64,000 bases of DNA from Undaria pinnatifida (lineage: Eukaryota > Sar > Phaeophyceae > Laminariales > Alariaceae), in NCBI GenBank assembly GCA_012845835.1, contig JABAKD010000005.1, forward strand, positions 6,514,655 to 6,578,654, read 5' to 3'. Positions 11,410 to 21,384 of the stretch are shown here, in pieces. The translations under genes and the position numbers were made by a program. Positions within the stretch are counted from its first letter, which is position 1. Each line of letters begins with the position of its first letter. The notes beneath the pieces were generated by a model. That model had not been told where the DNA came from, made no database searches, and saw only the letters and a list, made by a program, of their open reading frames with translations.

Positions 11410-11935
11410 GGTGAAACGTAGCTCGACCAAGTCCCGCGGAAGGCTATTTTCTCACGGCCGGGGGGTTTGTTAGCGGGTGAGCTTGCGCAAGCCCCACACT
11501 ACCCGGAATGATGCCGTTCCTGGTGGCTATCTCCGCCGCGGGATCAGGTCGGGTCGACATAATCACGCATCCGTATACAACGGTAGCTTGCGCTGCTGGA
11601 GCAGTAACGGTGACCTCCAGTAGGAACAGTTCGCGCTGTCGCTACCACGGGAACTGACTGAAGCTGGACCGTAACTGGACCAAGTCCGGTGGAAGGCTAT
11701 TTTCTCATCGCCGGGGGTTTTGTTAGTGGGTGAGCTTGCGCAAGTCCCACACTACCCGGAATGACGACGTTCTGGGTGGCTATCTCCACCGCACCTGAGC
11801 CCCTGGGTTCAGGTAGGGTCGAAATACTCACGCACCCGTATACAACGCCAGCTTACGCTGCTGGAGTAGCAACGGGGACCGCCGGTAGGGACAGTTCACG
11901 CTGTCGCTACCACGGGAACTGAAGGACACGCCAGC
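11410..11935. repeat. two tandem units of about 253 bp
   Basis: GGAAGGCTATTTTCTCA occurs at 11438 and again at 11691. Both copies continue through the shared segments GGTGAGCTTGCGCAAG, CACACTACCCGGAATGA, GGTGGCTATCTCC and TGTCGCTACCACGGGAACTGA, with small indels between them. No coding frame was seen. Confidence 0.85.
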
Positions 11936-11945
11936 TAGCGCTGGG

Positions 11946-12328
11946 TTGCGAATACAATTGAGTTAAATTGACACACGACGGGTGTGAAAATACGTGGAAG
12001 TGTAGTGAGCTTACGCTGTATTTCCCCCATCCGCCGGAGGATAAATATGTGAGCAAGCTAATGCCTAGCCGTATATAACGAAGTGTAAACGCTAGATAGA
12101 TTTACTAATGCTATGTTGATGTGGTACTTGGTGATAGGCTCTTAATACTTTTGGGTTTTATTAATACTCTGACAATGTAAATCTGATTTCATTACGTGTG
12201 CTACCCACAACAACAGCGGTAGTCGGCATAATTTAGAAAGAAAAAATAAAGCGTAAGCTCACCACACTTACTTCCGCATACTTTCATGCACATCGTGTGT
12301 CAATTTAACTCTTCTATTGTATTTGCAA
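11946..12328. mobile_element. MITE-like element with about 80 bp terminal inverted repeats
   Basis: The left end (TTGCGAATACAATTGAG..., through GTGAGCTTACGCTGTATTT to about 12033) and the reverse complement of the right end (TTGCAAATACAATAGA..., through GTGAGCTTACGCTTTATTT, 12243-12328) match over about 80 bp with few changes. The 383-bp unit has no coding capacity, as expected of a non-autonomous DNA element. Single-ended relatives lie at 18819-18990, 19666-19747 and 31257-31390. I could not identify a clean target-site duplication, and homology with the 31 kb copy extends left to about 11914, so the left boundary is uncertain. Confidence 0.75.
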
Positions 12329-12389
12329 AATTATCTAATTACAATTCGCTGTTAATGTTCACCCTGACAACATCCGTAGGACAAACGAG

Positions 12390-12460
12390 CGGCAGGTGTA
12401 TCACACAGCTTGCAAATACGAGTATCGACCCTAATTATCGAGCTCACAGCTGGCGTGTTT
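12390..12460. repeat. partial copy of a 90-bp dispersed repeat
   Basis: Contains GTATCACACAGCTTGCAAA and GAGCTCACAGCTGGCGT, shared with fuller copies at 14337-14425 and 20157-20245. The copy stops where the 0.82-kb element at 12461 begins. Confidence 0.6.
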
Positions 12461-13281
12461 AGACCCATGACAATGGAAAGCTGATAGTTTACCCAAAAAG
12501 TTTCCAAACATTTTTTGGGGGGCATTTATGCTGAGAGATTCCGGATAACGTTGCTATGGGCAACAAACCGATTTTTTTTTTCTGGCCCTTTTTTGGGGTC
12601 ATACGGTCCAGCAGATCAATTTGACTATTTTTCATCAAGCCTTGATCAACACTGTCCACCAAACACGATTGACCTTCGATCTCGAGATAAAGACAACCCA
12701 TGGTCACTCCTCTTCGTTCCAGACAAGGCCACATGAGTGTAGGTGACAGCGCTGAAGAGTTCATCTCGATCCATGCCCTAGGGCGTGAGAGGTTGCTTGC
12801 GTTATCCTGTGGTCTTCCGTCACATCCTCTCCAAATTCTGTTTTTCGTCCGTTTGGAGACGATGAAGAGTTTTTGTCGCAGTTTTCTACCCGGTACACAC
12901 TAGCCGCCAAATGTGTTTCCAACGGAAGCCTGATCGGCGCCCGCCACAAATCACCGGCCGTAAAGTGCGCGCTGTACTCCAAGGGGGGGTCGGAGCCCCT
13001 CTAACGAGCTCGCCACGTTCAGAGTTCACGACGCTGTTGTTGACTTCGTCGAACGAAGTGTGTGGAGAACACGAAATTGCGCCGCGTCTAATCCAAGATC
13101 TGCTGGAGAATTTCTCAGGCCGATGTTGGCCAAGATCGCCGCGAGAAATCGTTTTTTTCCGGATTCTGCAAAGTTAGAAAAAAAAATTCCACCAAATTGG
13201 GTCCATAGACGACCGTTCAGGCAAAGATTGGCTGGGATCTTCGGGAATTTCAAACTTTTGGCCTTCCATTGTCACCGGTCT
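12461..13281. mobile_element. 0.82-kb non-autonomous element with short terminal inverted repeats
   Basis: The left end AGACCCATGACAATGGAAAG matches the reverse complement of the right end, AGACCGGTGACAATGGAAGG. The interior has no convincing protein. Further copies lie at 24541-25367 (same orientation) and at 51865-52960 (opposite orientation, a rearranged pair). Shared internal blocks include the ATTGACCTTCGATCTCGAG block, CCATGCCCTAGGG, CCTGATCGGCGCCCGCCACA and AACGAGCTCGYCACGTTCAG. The copy sits directly against the 90-bp repeat at 12390-12460, suggesting insertion into or beside it. Confidence 0.8.
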
Positions 13282-14336
13282 GAATCCGGTTTATATTGTT
13301 TTGCTTTAAGATAATTATCTCTTCTATCGTAGCCAACTTCTACAGGGCCATTTAGAAAAGTGCTTCTTTGCAAAATCGATGTCAGAGCTCATCGGGCACA
13401 TTAGGAACTATATTAACGTCATGCTACGGAAATGCCAGTGCATTATGTGCACTCAATGCACCGTTCGATCTGTGTTGTTAGCCCATACCCACCGAAAACA
13501 AAAATAAGCTCTGCGTGCTCACGTTTGCTACGCTGTGTATACCTGTGCCCGCGAAAACCAGTCTTCCAAACGTGTTGGACGAAATAGTGGCTAATGCATT
13601 ATGCGCCCTTCCTCGTAATAACTACAAAAAGAAAAATGCGCCAAAAACCAGCAGCAAACACAAGTGCAGAAAACTACGCGCTCCTCCTCCCGGTTCTCGT
13701 CGATGTCCACCCAGAAGCACCTTCCCCTGCCTCCTTTCCATCTCCGAAAAAGTCTCTAATACACGTTTGCTTTGATTCTCTCGACTCGTGACTGCTTATC
13801 CAAGCGAGCTTAGCCTTTCGAAGATGGCAGGAAAAATCGGGCATCTCGTCTGCAGGCGTGTGCGTGTGTTGCGTGTGCGGCAGTACTTTTCTGAGAACTC
13901 GATATAAGAGAAAATCTCGGGAATAAGACAAATTGCCTCTTTTATCGGATCTTTTCGTGGCAAACCAACAAGCCCAAAAAAATCTCTGATATCCGTACTT
14001 CATCTTCTATCAAATCTCTAATGTCGTAGCCACTACTGCTGTAACGGAATACTCGTACACATTTGTATGATACGCTATTTATAGGTGAATAGAGCAAAAG
14101 CAGTACCCGTATGTACTCGTGGCAAAGTATGTGGCTAGTTCACGTTGAAAAAAACAATTATCAATAAATTTGCTTGTAAATTTGTCTTCTTTTACGTGAA
14201 CCAGCGTATCGCAAGCTCATGATCATGTTGCTCTGTCCTGCACCAAGTGTGATTCGTAGTGAGATCATGAGTCAAGCGCAACAATACAAGGCGTAGGACG
14301 TCTTTTGAAATTATAATTATGTCGTGCAATTACTGC
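13282..14336. other. non-coding stretch
   Basis: Only short overlapping frames without coding character. No repeat longer than a few tens of bases was recognised. Confidence 0.4.
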
Positions 14337-14425
14337 TGTACATTGGCGAAACATGGATGTATCACGCGGCTTGCAAAGTTGAGTTTCAATCATTCAATCG
14401 GTCGTACTCACAGCTGGCGTTTTTT
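14337..14425. repeat. 90-bp dispersed repeat, copy 2
   Basis: Shares CTGTA[C/T]ATTRGCGAAACAT, GCTTGCAAAGTTGAGTTTC and CATTCAATCGGTCGTACTCACAGCTGGCGT blocks with 20157-20245 at high identity. Confidence 0.8.
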
Positions 14426-14640
14426 ATGTCTATATACAAAATCTGGCGCAGGACTGTCATTTTTCTTTCCGCTTCCGTGGGCTGTCGGCGGGCTGTTGGC
14501 GGGCTGTTGGCTCAACAGTCCAAAAACACGTCAGAAAAACAGCAGCTGCCTCTTTTGGTTGAACACGTTTACAGCAACTCCAGCAGGGTATATTTGAACA
14601 AAAAATGCCCCTAGCTAGAGCTAAGCACACTGCCGAGAGG

Positions 14641-14850
14641 CACAGGCCTACACACTGCTGAGAGGAGCAGACCTGCACAGCTATGTTGACACGGGCGTCT
14701 GTACAGGGCCACCAGTTCAGCACTGCTGTTGCTGTGCTGCTGTGTCACAGGCCTACACACTGCTGAGAGGAGCAGACCTGCACAGCTATGTTGACACGGG
14801 CGTCTGTACAGGGCCACCAGTTCAGCACTGCTGTTGCTGTGCTGCTGTGT
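14641..14850. repeat. near-perfect tandem duplication, 105-bp unit
   Basis: The block starting CACAGGCCTACACACTGCTG at 14641 is repeated at 14746 with essentially no changes, indicating a recent duplication. Diverged relatives of part of the unit (TGTTGACACGRGCGTC, GTACAGG) recur at about 14955, 15205 and 15873. Confidence 0.85.
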
Positions 14851-15203
14851 TTTGCACAAAAAAAAACACGTCAGCAGCAGCTGTCGGCAGTTGCAGCAGC
14901 AGTAATTTAGAACAATAACACGTTTTGAGCACACTGCACTGAGAGCAGGCACAGCTGCTGTAACAGGCGTCCGTACAGGAGCAGCCGGTTCTTCTGTATA
15001 TCTGGGGCCGCGGGAGTGGGGCCGGGGTTGCTATTGCTGTGTCTTGCATGGGAGCTGCACCGTCAACAACAAAAAATCGCATACATATGCCACAACGACA
15101 GAAGCAGTTGAACAAAAAAAAGTCATAGTTCAACAGAAAATCGTCATATGCCAGCTACGAGCACTGCTGTAAGGCACAGCTGTAAGGCACAGCTATGCGC
15201 AGC

Positions 15204-15966
15204 TGTGTTGACACGAGCGTCCGTACAGGAGCACCCGGTTCTGTATGCAAAATCTGGGGCCGGAACTGTTGGTGGTGTGTTTTGCAGGGGGAGCTGTTTC
15301 CGTGTACAGAAAGCTGATGATGTCGATTAAGATCGGCAGAACCCAGCTGAGTTTTGCGGGAAGTTTTGCGGGAAAAGAGGCGTTTGAGGTCAAGATCTTT
15401 GGTTCAAAGATCTGTGTTCAAACCTAGAGCGCCTCGCGCTGCCCCTCTCTCTCACAACCCTCACACGCTCTCGTTCCTGACCGACAAACCATACACCGAA
15501 CAGCTTCGAGCATGGCCCGCACGCCCCGCACCCCTGCACTCCCCGCAACTCCCCCGGCCGCTTCAGCTACTGCTGCTGCTGCTTCCACTGGTGGGGGTCC
15601 TTCGTCCCCTCCTGCTCCCCGTTCTACGGCAGAATCCCCTCCCTCGGCCCCTGTCAAGGACAAGCCCATCTCCTCCTTCGCCGACTACAAGGAGAAGTGG
15701 AACACGCCTGCGACTGCGAAGACGACCAAGCTCGAGTTCGACGAGGAGCTCCGCTGCAACCGCCCTTCCTGCCCCTTCACCCTCGTGCAGTTCATTCCCC
15801 CCGGAACCAACCCGCAGACCGGTGTGACCATATCGTCATACTACTTGGGGGCTGGGTGCGCCGCTCAGCAGTGTTGACACGGGCTGAACATCCGTATGCG
15901 TTCGTACAGGAAGTGGTTCGCGCTGTGTTTCGGCAGCGGGTTGTTGCGGGAAAAGAGGCGTTTCAA
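15204..15966 (+). mobile_element. candidate small element: ORF framed by direct repeats
   Basis: Related sequence occurs on both sides of the ORF 15512-15877 in the same orientation. The left copy runs from TGTTGACACGAGCG (about 15207) to GCGGGAAAAGAGGCGTTT (about 15368-15385). The right copy runs from TGTTGACACGGGC (about 15873) to GCGGGAAAAGAGGCGTTT (about 15948-15965). The right copy is shorter. The arrangement resembles a mini-retrotransposon or a segment duplicated around an ORF. No primer-binding site or polypurine tract was established. Confidence 0.4.
15512..15877 (+). CDS. small GC-rich ORF, unknown product, 121 residues
   Basis: Starts at ATGGCCCGC and ends at TGA. The first half is Pro/Ala/Ser/Thr-rich (residues 1-50). 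The second is compact and charged with three cysteines before the tail (DYKEKWNT, DEELRCNRPSCPF, PPGTNPQTGVT, then YYLGAGCAAQQC). Codon use is strongly GC-biased and unlike the AT-richer surroundings, so it is probably a real or recently coding sequence. The last residues fall inside the right-hand direct repeat, so the original C-terminus may be lost. I do not recognise a family. Confidence 0.5.
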   Translation: MARTPRTPALPATPPAASATAAAASTGGGPSSPPAPRSTAESPPSAPVKDKPISSFADYKEKWNTPATAKTTKLEFDEELRCNRPSCPFTLVQFIPPGTNPQTGVTISSYYLGAGCAAQQC

Positions 15967-16210
15967 ATCTATATCACTGTTTGCTTTCGTCTTGCATCAC
16001 CCCCATCCGCTGTGCTCTCATGAGCCCACTCCGAAGGGAGATCTTGTAATTCTTGTAAAATTATGTTCAAGATCAACTCTGTATTCACCAGTGAAAGAAA
16101 TCGTACCAGGTACATATCATCGCTGTGGCTGTGACAGCACTCTTCAAAGACATGTACGGGATGCGCCAAATCAAGCAGGCAATGCATCTATTAATAGCCG
16201 TCTAATCCTA

Positions 16211-16702
16211 TTAATAGTCCCCTTGGTCGCTTGCACTCGCCTCTAACAACTCCGGAGTCGTCTTAAACCCGGACCACTCGCTTGACCCCGTATGCGAGGA
16301 CTCGACGGCACCGTCGCGTCTCGTCGCCTCTGTACATCGCCCCACAAGTTCGTCCAAGAAGCATAGGTCGCCGTCAATAGGTCCGTTGTCGTTGACTCCA
16401 CCCACCGTGACCGTGCTCGGGTCTCCGTCTGCAGTCTTGTGGGCACTCTGCTGCTGCAATCTCCTGCGAGCGGGTCCGTGGCAGTGCTCGCAGTGAGCTT
16501 GTCCGCCGCATCGTCGTCGTCCCCTTTTTAAACTTTTCGGCGAAAACGTCAGCGTGTTGCATGCCGACAGTCTCGCGGCACCCGAAAAATCGCTTTGCTC
16601 GTTGCCGCACAGAAGCAACTGCTTCCCACTCGTCAGCACAAAAGAAGTAGCCTGCCCGAGGACGAGGGTCAAGATTGCAGCTGCCGCAAAGCTGGGAGTC
16701 AT
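16211..16702 (-). CDS. 163-residue ORF with N-terminal signal peptide, unknown
   Basis: Begins MTPSFAAAAILTLVLGQATS, a classical hydrophobic signal sequence, followed by a Phe at the likely cleavage point. In stramenopiles a Phe at that place is typical of plastid-targeting bipartite leaders (ASAFAP-type motif), so the product could be secreted or plastid-bound; this is inference. The rest is basic and then acidic, with Cys/His-containing CGGQAHCEHCHG near residues 65-76. No domain was recognised. It may be only the first exon of a longer gene. Confidence 0.4.
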   Translation of the reverse strand: MTPSFAAAAILTLVLGQATSFVLTSGKQLLLCGNEQSDFSGAARLSACNTLTFSPKSLKRGRRRCGGQAHCEHCHGPARRRLQQQSAHKTADGDPSTVTVGGVNDNGPIDGDLCFLDELVGRCTEATRRDGAVESSHTGSSEWSGFKTTPELLEASASDQGDY

Positions 16703-17679
16703 GAGCTCTCTCCCTCCTGCAGTTGTACTGCCGAGGCATCGCAGAGGTTTCCATCATTTCAAGAGGCCTTTTACGTTTGGGTACCGGGGTAAAATACAAA
16801 AAATATAAAAAAAACACAAAAACGAATCTCGATAACAAACAGCATCGACAAGAACTGCTACTCGTGCAAGTAGCTGTTGCTGTGTGCTGTGCACGAATAC
16901 GGATCTACCGCACACCAAGGGATCGGCTGCAATATAGCCGTGGGCGAGTCAGATAATCTCTCCCACGCATAGACTGCGCGTATCCTCAATTTTGTCGTTA
17001 CTGATAGGTACTGTTTTTTTTTAGTTTTTAGCTAAATTTAAATTATTTAATTTTTAATTTTTGGTATGTTGGGTTTTTTATCGTATGGAAGCTTGTGTAT
17101 CACAGGAATCATGCCGAACAACACCCGGCGGGCTCTGACCGTTTGGTTTAGCACAGCAGGAATCAGGACGCACTGCTGCGAGGGCGCTTGCTGCAGACCA
17201 AAAATACACGACGAGGACTACAAAAAGCCCGGAGGCGTCTCCCTGGGCAGCCGTGGTGCCTAAACCACTGATCTCCTAGGGACGCGAATGCAGTTGGCCG
17301 TTTAGAGGTTGACGCGGTTAACGATTTTTGGCGCGATTAACCGCTCATCGTTCGCGAGAATAATCCGCATACCTCACCCTCGCTCGGAGCTCGCCGGTCG
17401 AGAAGTTGCTCTACGCTCGGGGTAGGGCACTCATTGGACCACACACACTCCTTCCGTGCAACAGTGTGGTACCACCCTGGTAACGCTTCCCTTCCGTGGC
17501 GTGAGATTGCTTTCTGCATAGCTTTGCTGCGTTTTTTCTGTCAGCCATTTTTCGCGGGAACCACGGAGGAAGAGGAAAGGAAACGCACAGCGGGATACCA
17601 AACTCACAGACAGGAATTGCGCGGACAGTAGCTAGCGGAAAGGCAACAGCAAGCTGGGAGGGAAGCCAAGGCAAGCACC

Positions 17680-17823
17680 ATGTTGAAACGCCCGAACCCC
17701 TACCGCAAGAACCGTGCAGCTGGCACGCTGGATGACCTCATGTTCGACATGGACAAGCGGCGGCACACGTCCTTCAGGTTCCAGAACTACCAGAACTTCA
17801 TCACCGATCGACCCGGCAAATTG
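17680..17823 (+). CDS. orphan first coding exon, unknown product
   Basis: An ATG in GC-rich context opens 48 codons (MLKRPNPYRKNRAAG ... NYQNFITDRPGKL) that end exactly at a donor-like TTG followed by GTGAGC at 17824. Codon use is strongly biased to G/C third positions, as in the verified exons of this window. No downstream exon with compatible phase was found before 20 kb, where the sequence becomes repeat-rich. It may be a gene fragment captured or cut off by repeats, or the 5' end of a gene with a long first intron. Confidence 0.4.
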
Positions 17824-18818
17824 GTGAGCCTTTTCCATCATTCTGCGGTTATTATACTGCTTTTTGTATGTCTTTCTGTGTGCTTTCTGCACTCCGAGCG
17901 ATGACCTACAGCAGTACCTGCGCATGTGTGTCGCTGCTTGCTGTTTGTGTCTTTTGAGTGCAGCACAGCGTAGGGAAGATATGACTGCTACGAAGCTGTG
18001 TGCCATCGGCTATTTCTTTTGGGTAGAGCACCGCCGCTCGTACTCATAGGCAGAGCCGGCAGGGGATGCAACGGGGTACAGCAGGAGTTAGTCGCTGGGC
18101 GTTGTGCGAGATCCGTTAACACTTATTATGCTGCAAGTACGTTCGAGACTTCGAGACTACAGAGTGCTTGCTGCCGCGAGAGCGCCGGGAGAGCATGCTA
18201 TCGTTGATAATCTGAAATTTTCATTAGCTGATCGTGTGTGCTCTGCGCTTTTTGCCGTAGAGCTGCCGTTGTGCAGTAGAGCTGCTGTTCTGCTGTGTGT
18301 GTACGTGAACAACAGAGTACGAGTGTTCGCCCGTGCAACGTTTTTCTTCGCATCCTTTTTCCCTTGGTTCGATTTTCCTCGGTACTCACGGGCTACCGGC
18401 TATTTATGTGATATCTGGTATAAGAAATCGGGAGAAATAGAGCCGTGCGAACGAACGAATACGCTGTTGGTCTTGTTGCCCGGCGCTGACGGCGTGTGGC
18501 TGACCGAGACCTCGTTATTTTATAAAAAATATTTTGAGAACGTCAGCCGTGAGTTCGACGAATTTCGGGTCAATACGACTCATCTTTGGAAGCTGCGTTG
18601 TTGGTGCTTGTAATATACTAGACTATACGAGTCGTATGGGTGAGTTTTTTATTGGGAGGGGTCCTATTTTTTGTCCACTATAATGGTTTTAGGGTTGGTA
18701 TTTTTACTTTAGATGGGGAATTTTGAGCTAGATCCAACATCATACGTGGTATCTATTTTTTAAATTTATTACTGCAGTTTCCACTATACTGCTCTATCAC
18801 ATGTTATTGTTATTATTT

Positions 18819-18990
18819 ATCCTCCGGCGGATGAGAAAAAAAAAACTTGACCCCTTCAGAGCTCCCAAATCCATCCCTATACTAACTTCGAGTAAATTTG
18901 TCCCCAAAAGGGTTTCCAGTGGTAAAGGCGTTAAGCTCACCACACTTCCACGTATTTTCATACTCGTCGTGTGTCGATTTAACTCAATTG
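18819..18990. repeat. single-ended relative of the 11946-12328 MITE
   Basis: Starts with the ATCCTCCGGCGGAT near-palindrome and ends with the reverse complement of the MITE end (CTCACCACACTTCCACGTAT, GTGTGTCGATTTAACTCAATTG). The middle is unrelated filler. Confidence 0.75.
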
Positions 18991-19102
18991 ACCTCGTTAC
19001 AATCCTAGAACTGCAGCACTAAACGGCTAGCCACAAGCTATTTTCAGGGTTTTCATGTTTTAGGGCCAAAGGCGTTGTCGGGCCAACCCCAATCAATAGA
19101 CA

Positions 19103-19210
19103 ACACCTCCGTATAGATTGGCCTACCCTAATCCCGTCACATGCTGATCTCACACCTCCGTTTAGATTGGCCAACCCTACTCCCGTCACATGCTGATCCC
19201 GCACCTCCTT
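19103..19210. repeat. two-plus tandem units of 49 bp
   Basis: ACACCTCCGTATAGATTGGC at 19103 recurs as ACACCTCCGTTTAGATTGGC at 19152, each followed by CCCGTCACATGCTGATC. A partial third unit follows. Confidence 0.8.
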
Positions 19211-19665
19211 TCACGTTGGGGCTACGTTAGGTCTTATGCTCCTGGTTGGAAATTGTGTGGCTTGCAACTATGAATAGTGCTGCAATCCCAAGTGGCTGTA
19301 CAGGACACTTATTAATACTAAGTAAGCAAGCACTAAGAAACCCAGGTTGATACACGCGAACTGAGAAGTGGGTTATTTTGGTAGTAGTTAGTGTAGAACG
19401 CGCCCGGTCTCACATGAGAAGTCCCGTTTGAGCCAGCATTCCTTCTTGGGTACCAGGTACCTTCTCAGGGTTCGTTGTCCCGTTTCCTTCGCTTGTACCT
19501 GGTACATATGTCAGCCAACCCAACGCGATACGCACACTTCGGCCTTTCAACTTTCACCGTATGCCAGCCGCTGTTCATCGGCCGTCGCTCGTACTCATGT
19601 CTTGTGTAGCGCAAGCAGGGAATGGGTGTATCTGTCATGATGCTTTTTTTTTTCTTTTTTTTTTA

Positions 19666-19747
19666 ATCCTCCGGCGGATGGGGAAAAATAAAGCTTTTAG
19701 CTCACCACATTTCCACGTATTTTCATACGCGTCGTTTGTCGATTTAA
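19666..19747. repeat. single-ended relative of the 11946-12328 MITE
   Basis: ATCCTCCGGCGGATGGGGAA followed by AAGCTTTTAGCTCACCACAT and TTCCACGTATTTTCATACGC, then GATTTAAC. Same orientation as 18819-18990. Confidence 0.75.
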
Positions 19748-20156
19748 CGTGGTTGCTTTCGCAGCTATCATCGCGTTTATTCGCGCACAGCAGCAACAGC
19801 AGTGCGCTGTTATTTACAGTAGCATTAGCAGCTGTGTACGGCATCCAGGTACCTGGTATGTAGCAACAGCAGCAGCAGTGTACGGTACAAAGGCATACGT
19901 TGGTAGTATACAAGTTGGTACGTTGTGTAGTACTAAGTCCCTGCTATGTGCCAGTATTATCGAAGAGCATGCCACATGGTACTTGGATTTTTTTTTTAGA
20001 AATTAATTTAGTTTGCATCTGATTGGTCAAAAAAAAATCACCGAGCAGTCGAGCAGGCATTTTCACAAGGGAGTCACCGACCTATATCTTTTATGAGGAT
20101 CAAATATAACAAATGTAACACGCGCGAACGACCTTCCGTAAAATTTGTGCAACTAC

Positions 20157-20245
20157 TCTGTATATTAGCGAAACATAGATGTACCACGCAGCTTGCAAAG
20201 TTGAGTTTCGACCATTCAATCGGTCGTACTCACAGCTGGCGTCTT
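20157..20245. repeat. 90-bp dispersed repeat, copy 3
   Basis: High identity to 14337-14425 across the whole block, ending CGTACTCACAGCTGGCGT. Confidence 0.8.
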
Positions 20246-21209
20246 TCAATTTTTATAAAATTTAGACGAAAAATCAAACAAAACAAAGAAGTAAAAACTA
20301 TTTTTTAAGAAGTAAAAACTAATTCTTTCGTCGAATTCAATCGAAAATTGGATTCAATTTGGGGAGTTTGTGCACCTAGACGTGACATGTTTCTTGTAAC
20401 CGAAGCCGGCCACGCGAATTGGTGCCGTGTCGTCGGCTGACTGAGAGGCGAGAAGCCACCATTGCGAGAGGTAGGACCACCGGAGCAGCCGCAGCGCGAC
20501 CTCCGAAAGCCCTTAGCACAGCCTAGACCGCCTGCGACTCCTCGAAAACAATCGAGACCGCCGCGAACCCAGTTTTTCGTCGCCCTCCACCTCGAAAGTT
20601 GCACGATCAACCAACGCATCACGACTTCGCTCAGAAATTCAACCGCTACGTCCCCATCGCTGCTGCCCGTGTGGGGCAATGGGGCTGCGCCAACCGCCCT
20701 AAGAGGCGCCTAGAGCCATAGCCTTCTAGCTGCTGTCGGCAAAAACAACGTGTCGCTAGCCGCGGCGCTGCGGCGCTCCGGGGACTACGCGAGCCATCGC
20801 CCGCGTCGGTCGTTGCCCACAGGTGTCCGTTGACCCTTTTGCGTTTTTCGAATTCTGAAACGCACTACGCCGTTCCACGATAAAAACAGAGCAGTTTTTT
20901 TGTGGGTATTTTAAATGAAACTCTAGAAACAAAATCGAATTGCCATTTTTCATGCTCTTCGATAGAACGGGCCCTAACGAACATCTAACAACAGCTACAG
21001 CAACCGCCGCCGCAGCAGTAGCAGCAATAGGAACTGCAATACCAGCAGCGCTGGTTATCTACGTCATCAATGTTGATCTCCATGATGCAAGCGCTTATGT
21101 CTTGGGGTGAACGTATCGAGGTCGCACCACCTCCTGTCATTCCGCTGGACCAGGGTAGACTTGGAGCGGTACAGGCGGTACACTACAAAATTCAAAACCG
21201 GTACCGTGG
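20246..21209. other. no supported gene
   Basis: Overlapping GC-rich frames on both strands at 20305-20713 were examined; neither shows a domain, clean splice sites or a clear codon bias advantage over the other. Nothing else was recognised. Confidence 0.35.
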
Positions 21210-21384
21210 GCGGCTCCCAACAGTGCCGGTATCATATGTGCCAGCCCAATATACCGGCACAATTCAGGCCACCGGCACTATTGGGAATTAGCATTTAGTT
21301 ATAGAGTTTCAGTCGTACCAATCGATTTTCACCGGCATTATAGAGAGCAGTGGCACTATTCAACCGGCACTATTTGGGAGCCCC
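21210..21384. mobile_element. 175-bp MITE with GGCTCCC terminal inverted repeats, copy 1
   Basis: The left end GGCTCCCAACAGTGCCGGT and the reverse complement of the right end GGCTCCCAAATAGTGCCGGT match. Internal CACTATAGAGAGCAGTGGCA-type blocks are shared with copies at 24339-24505 and 26045-26220. No coding capacity. Confidence 0.85.

Noticed and set aside
20305..20713. Overlapping frames on both strands
   Set aside because: No domain, no splice sites and no clear strand preference.
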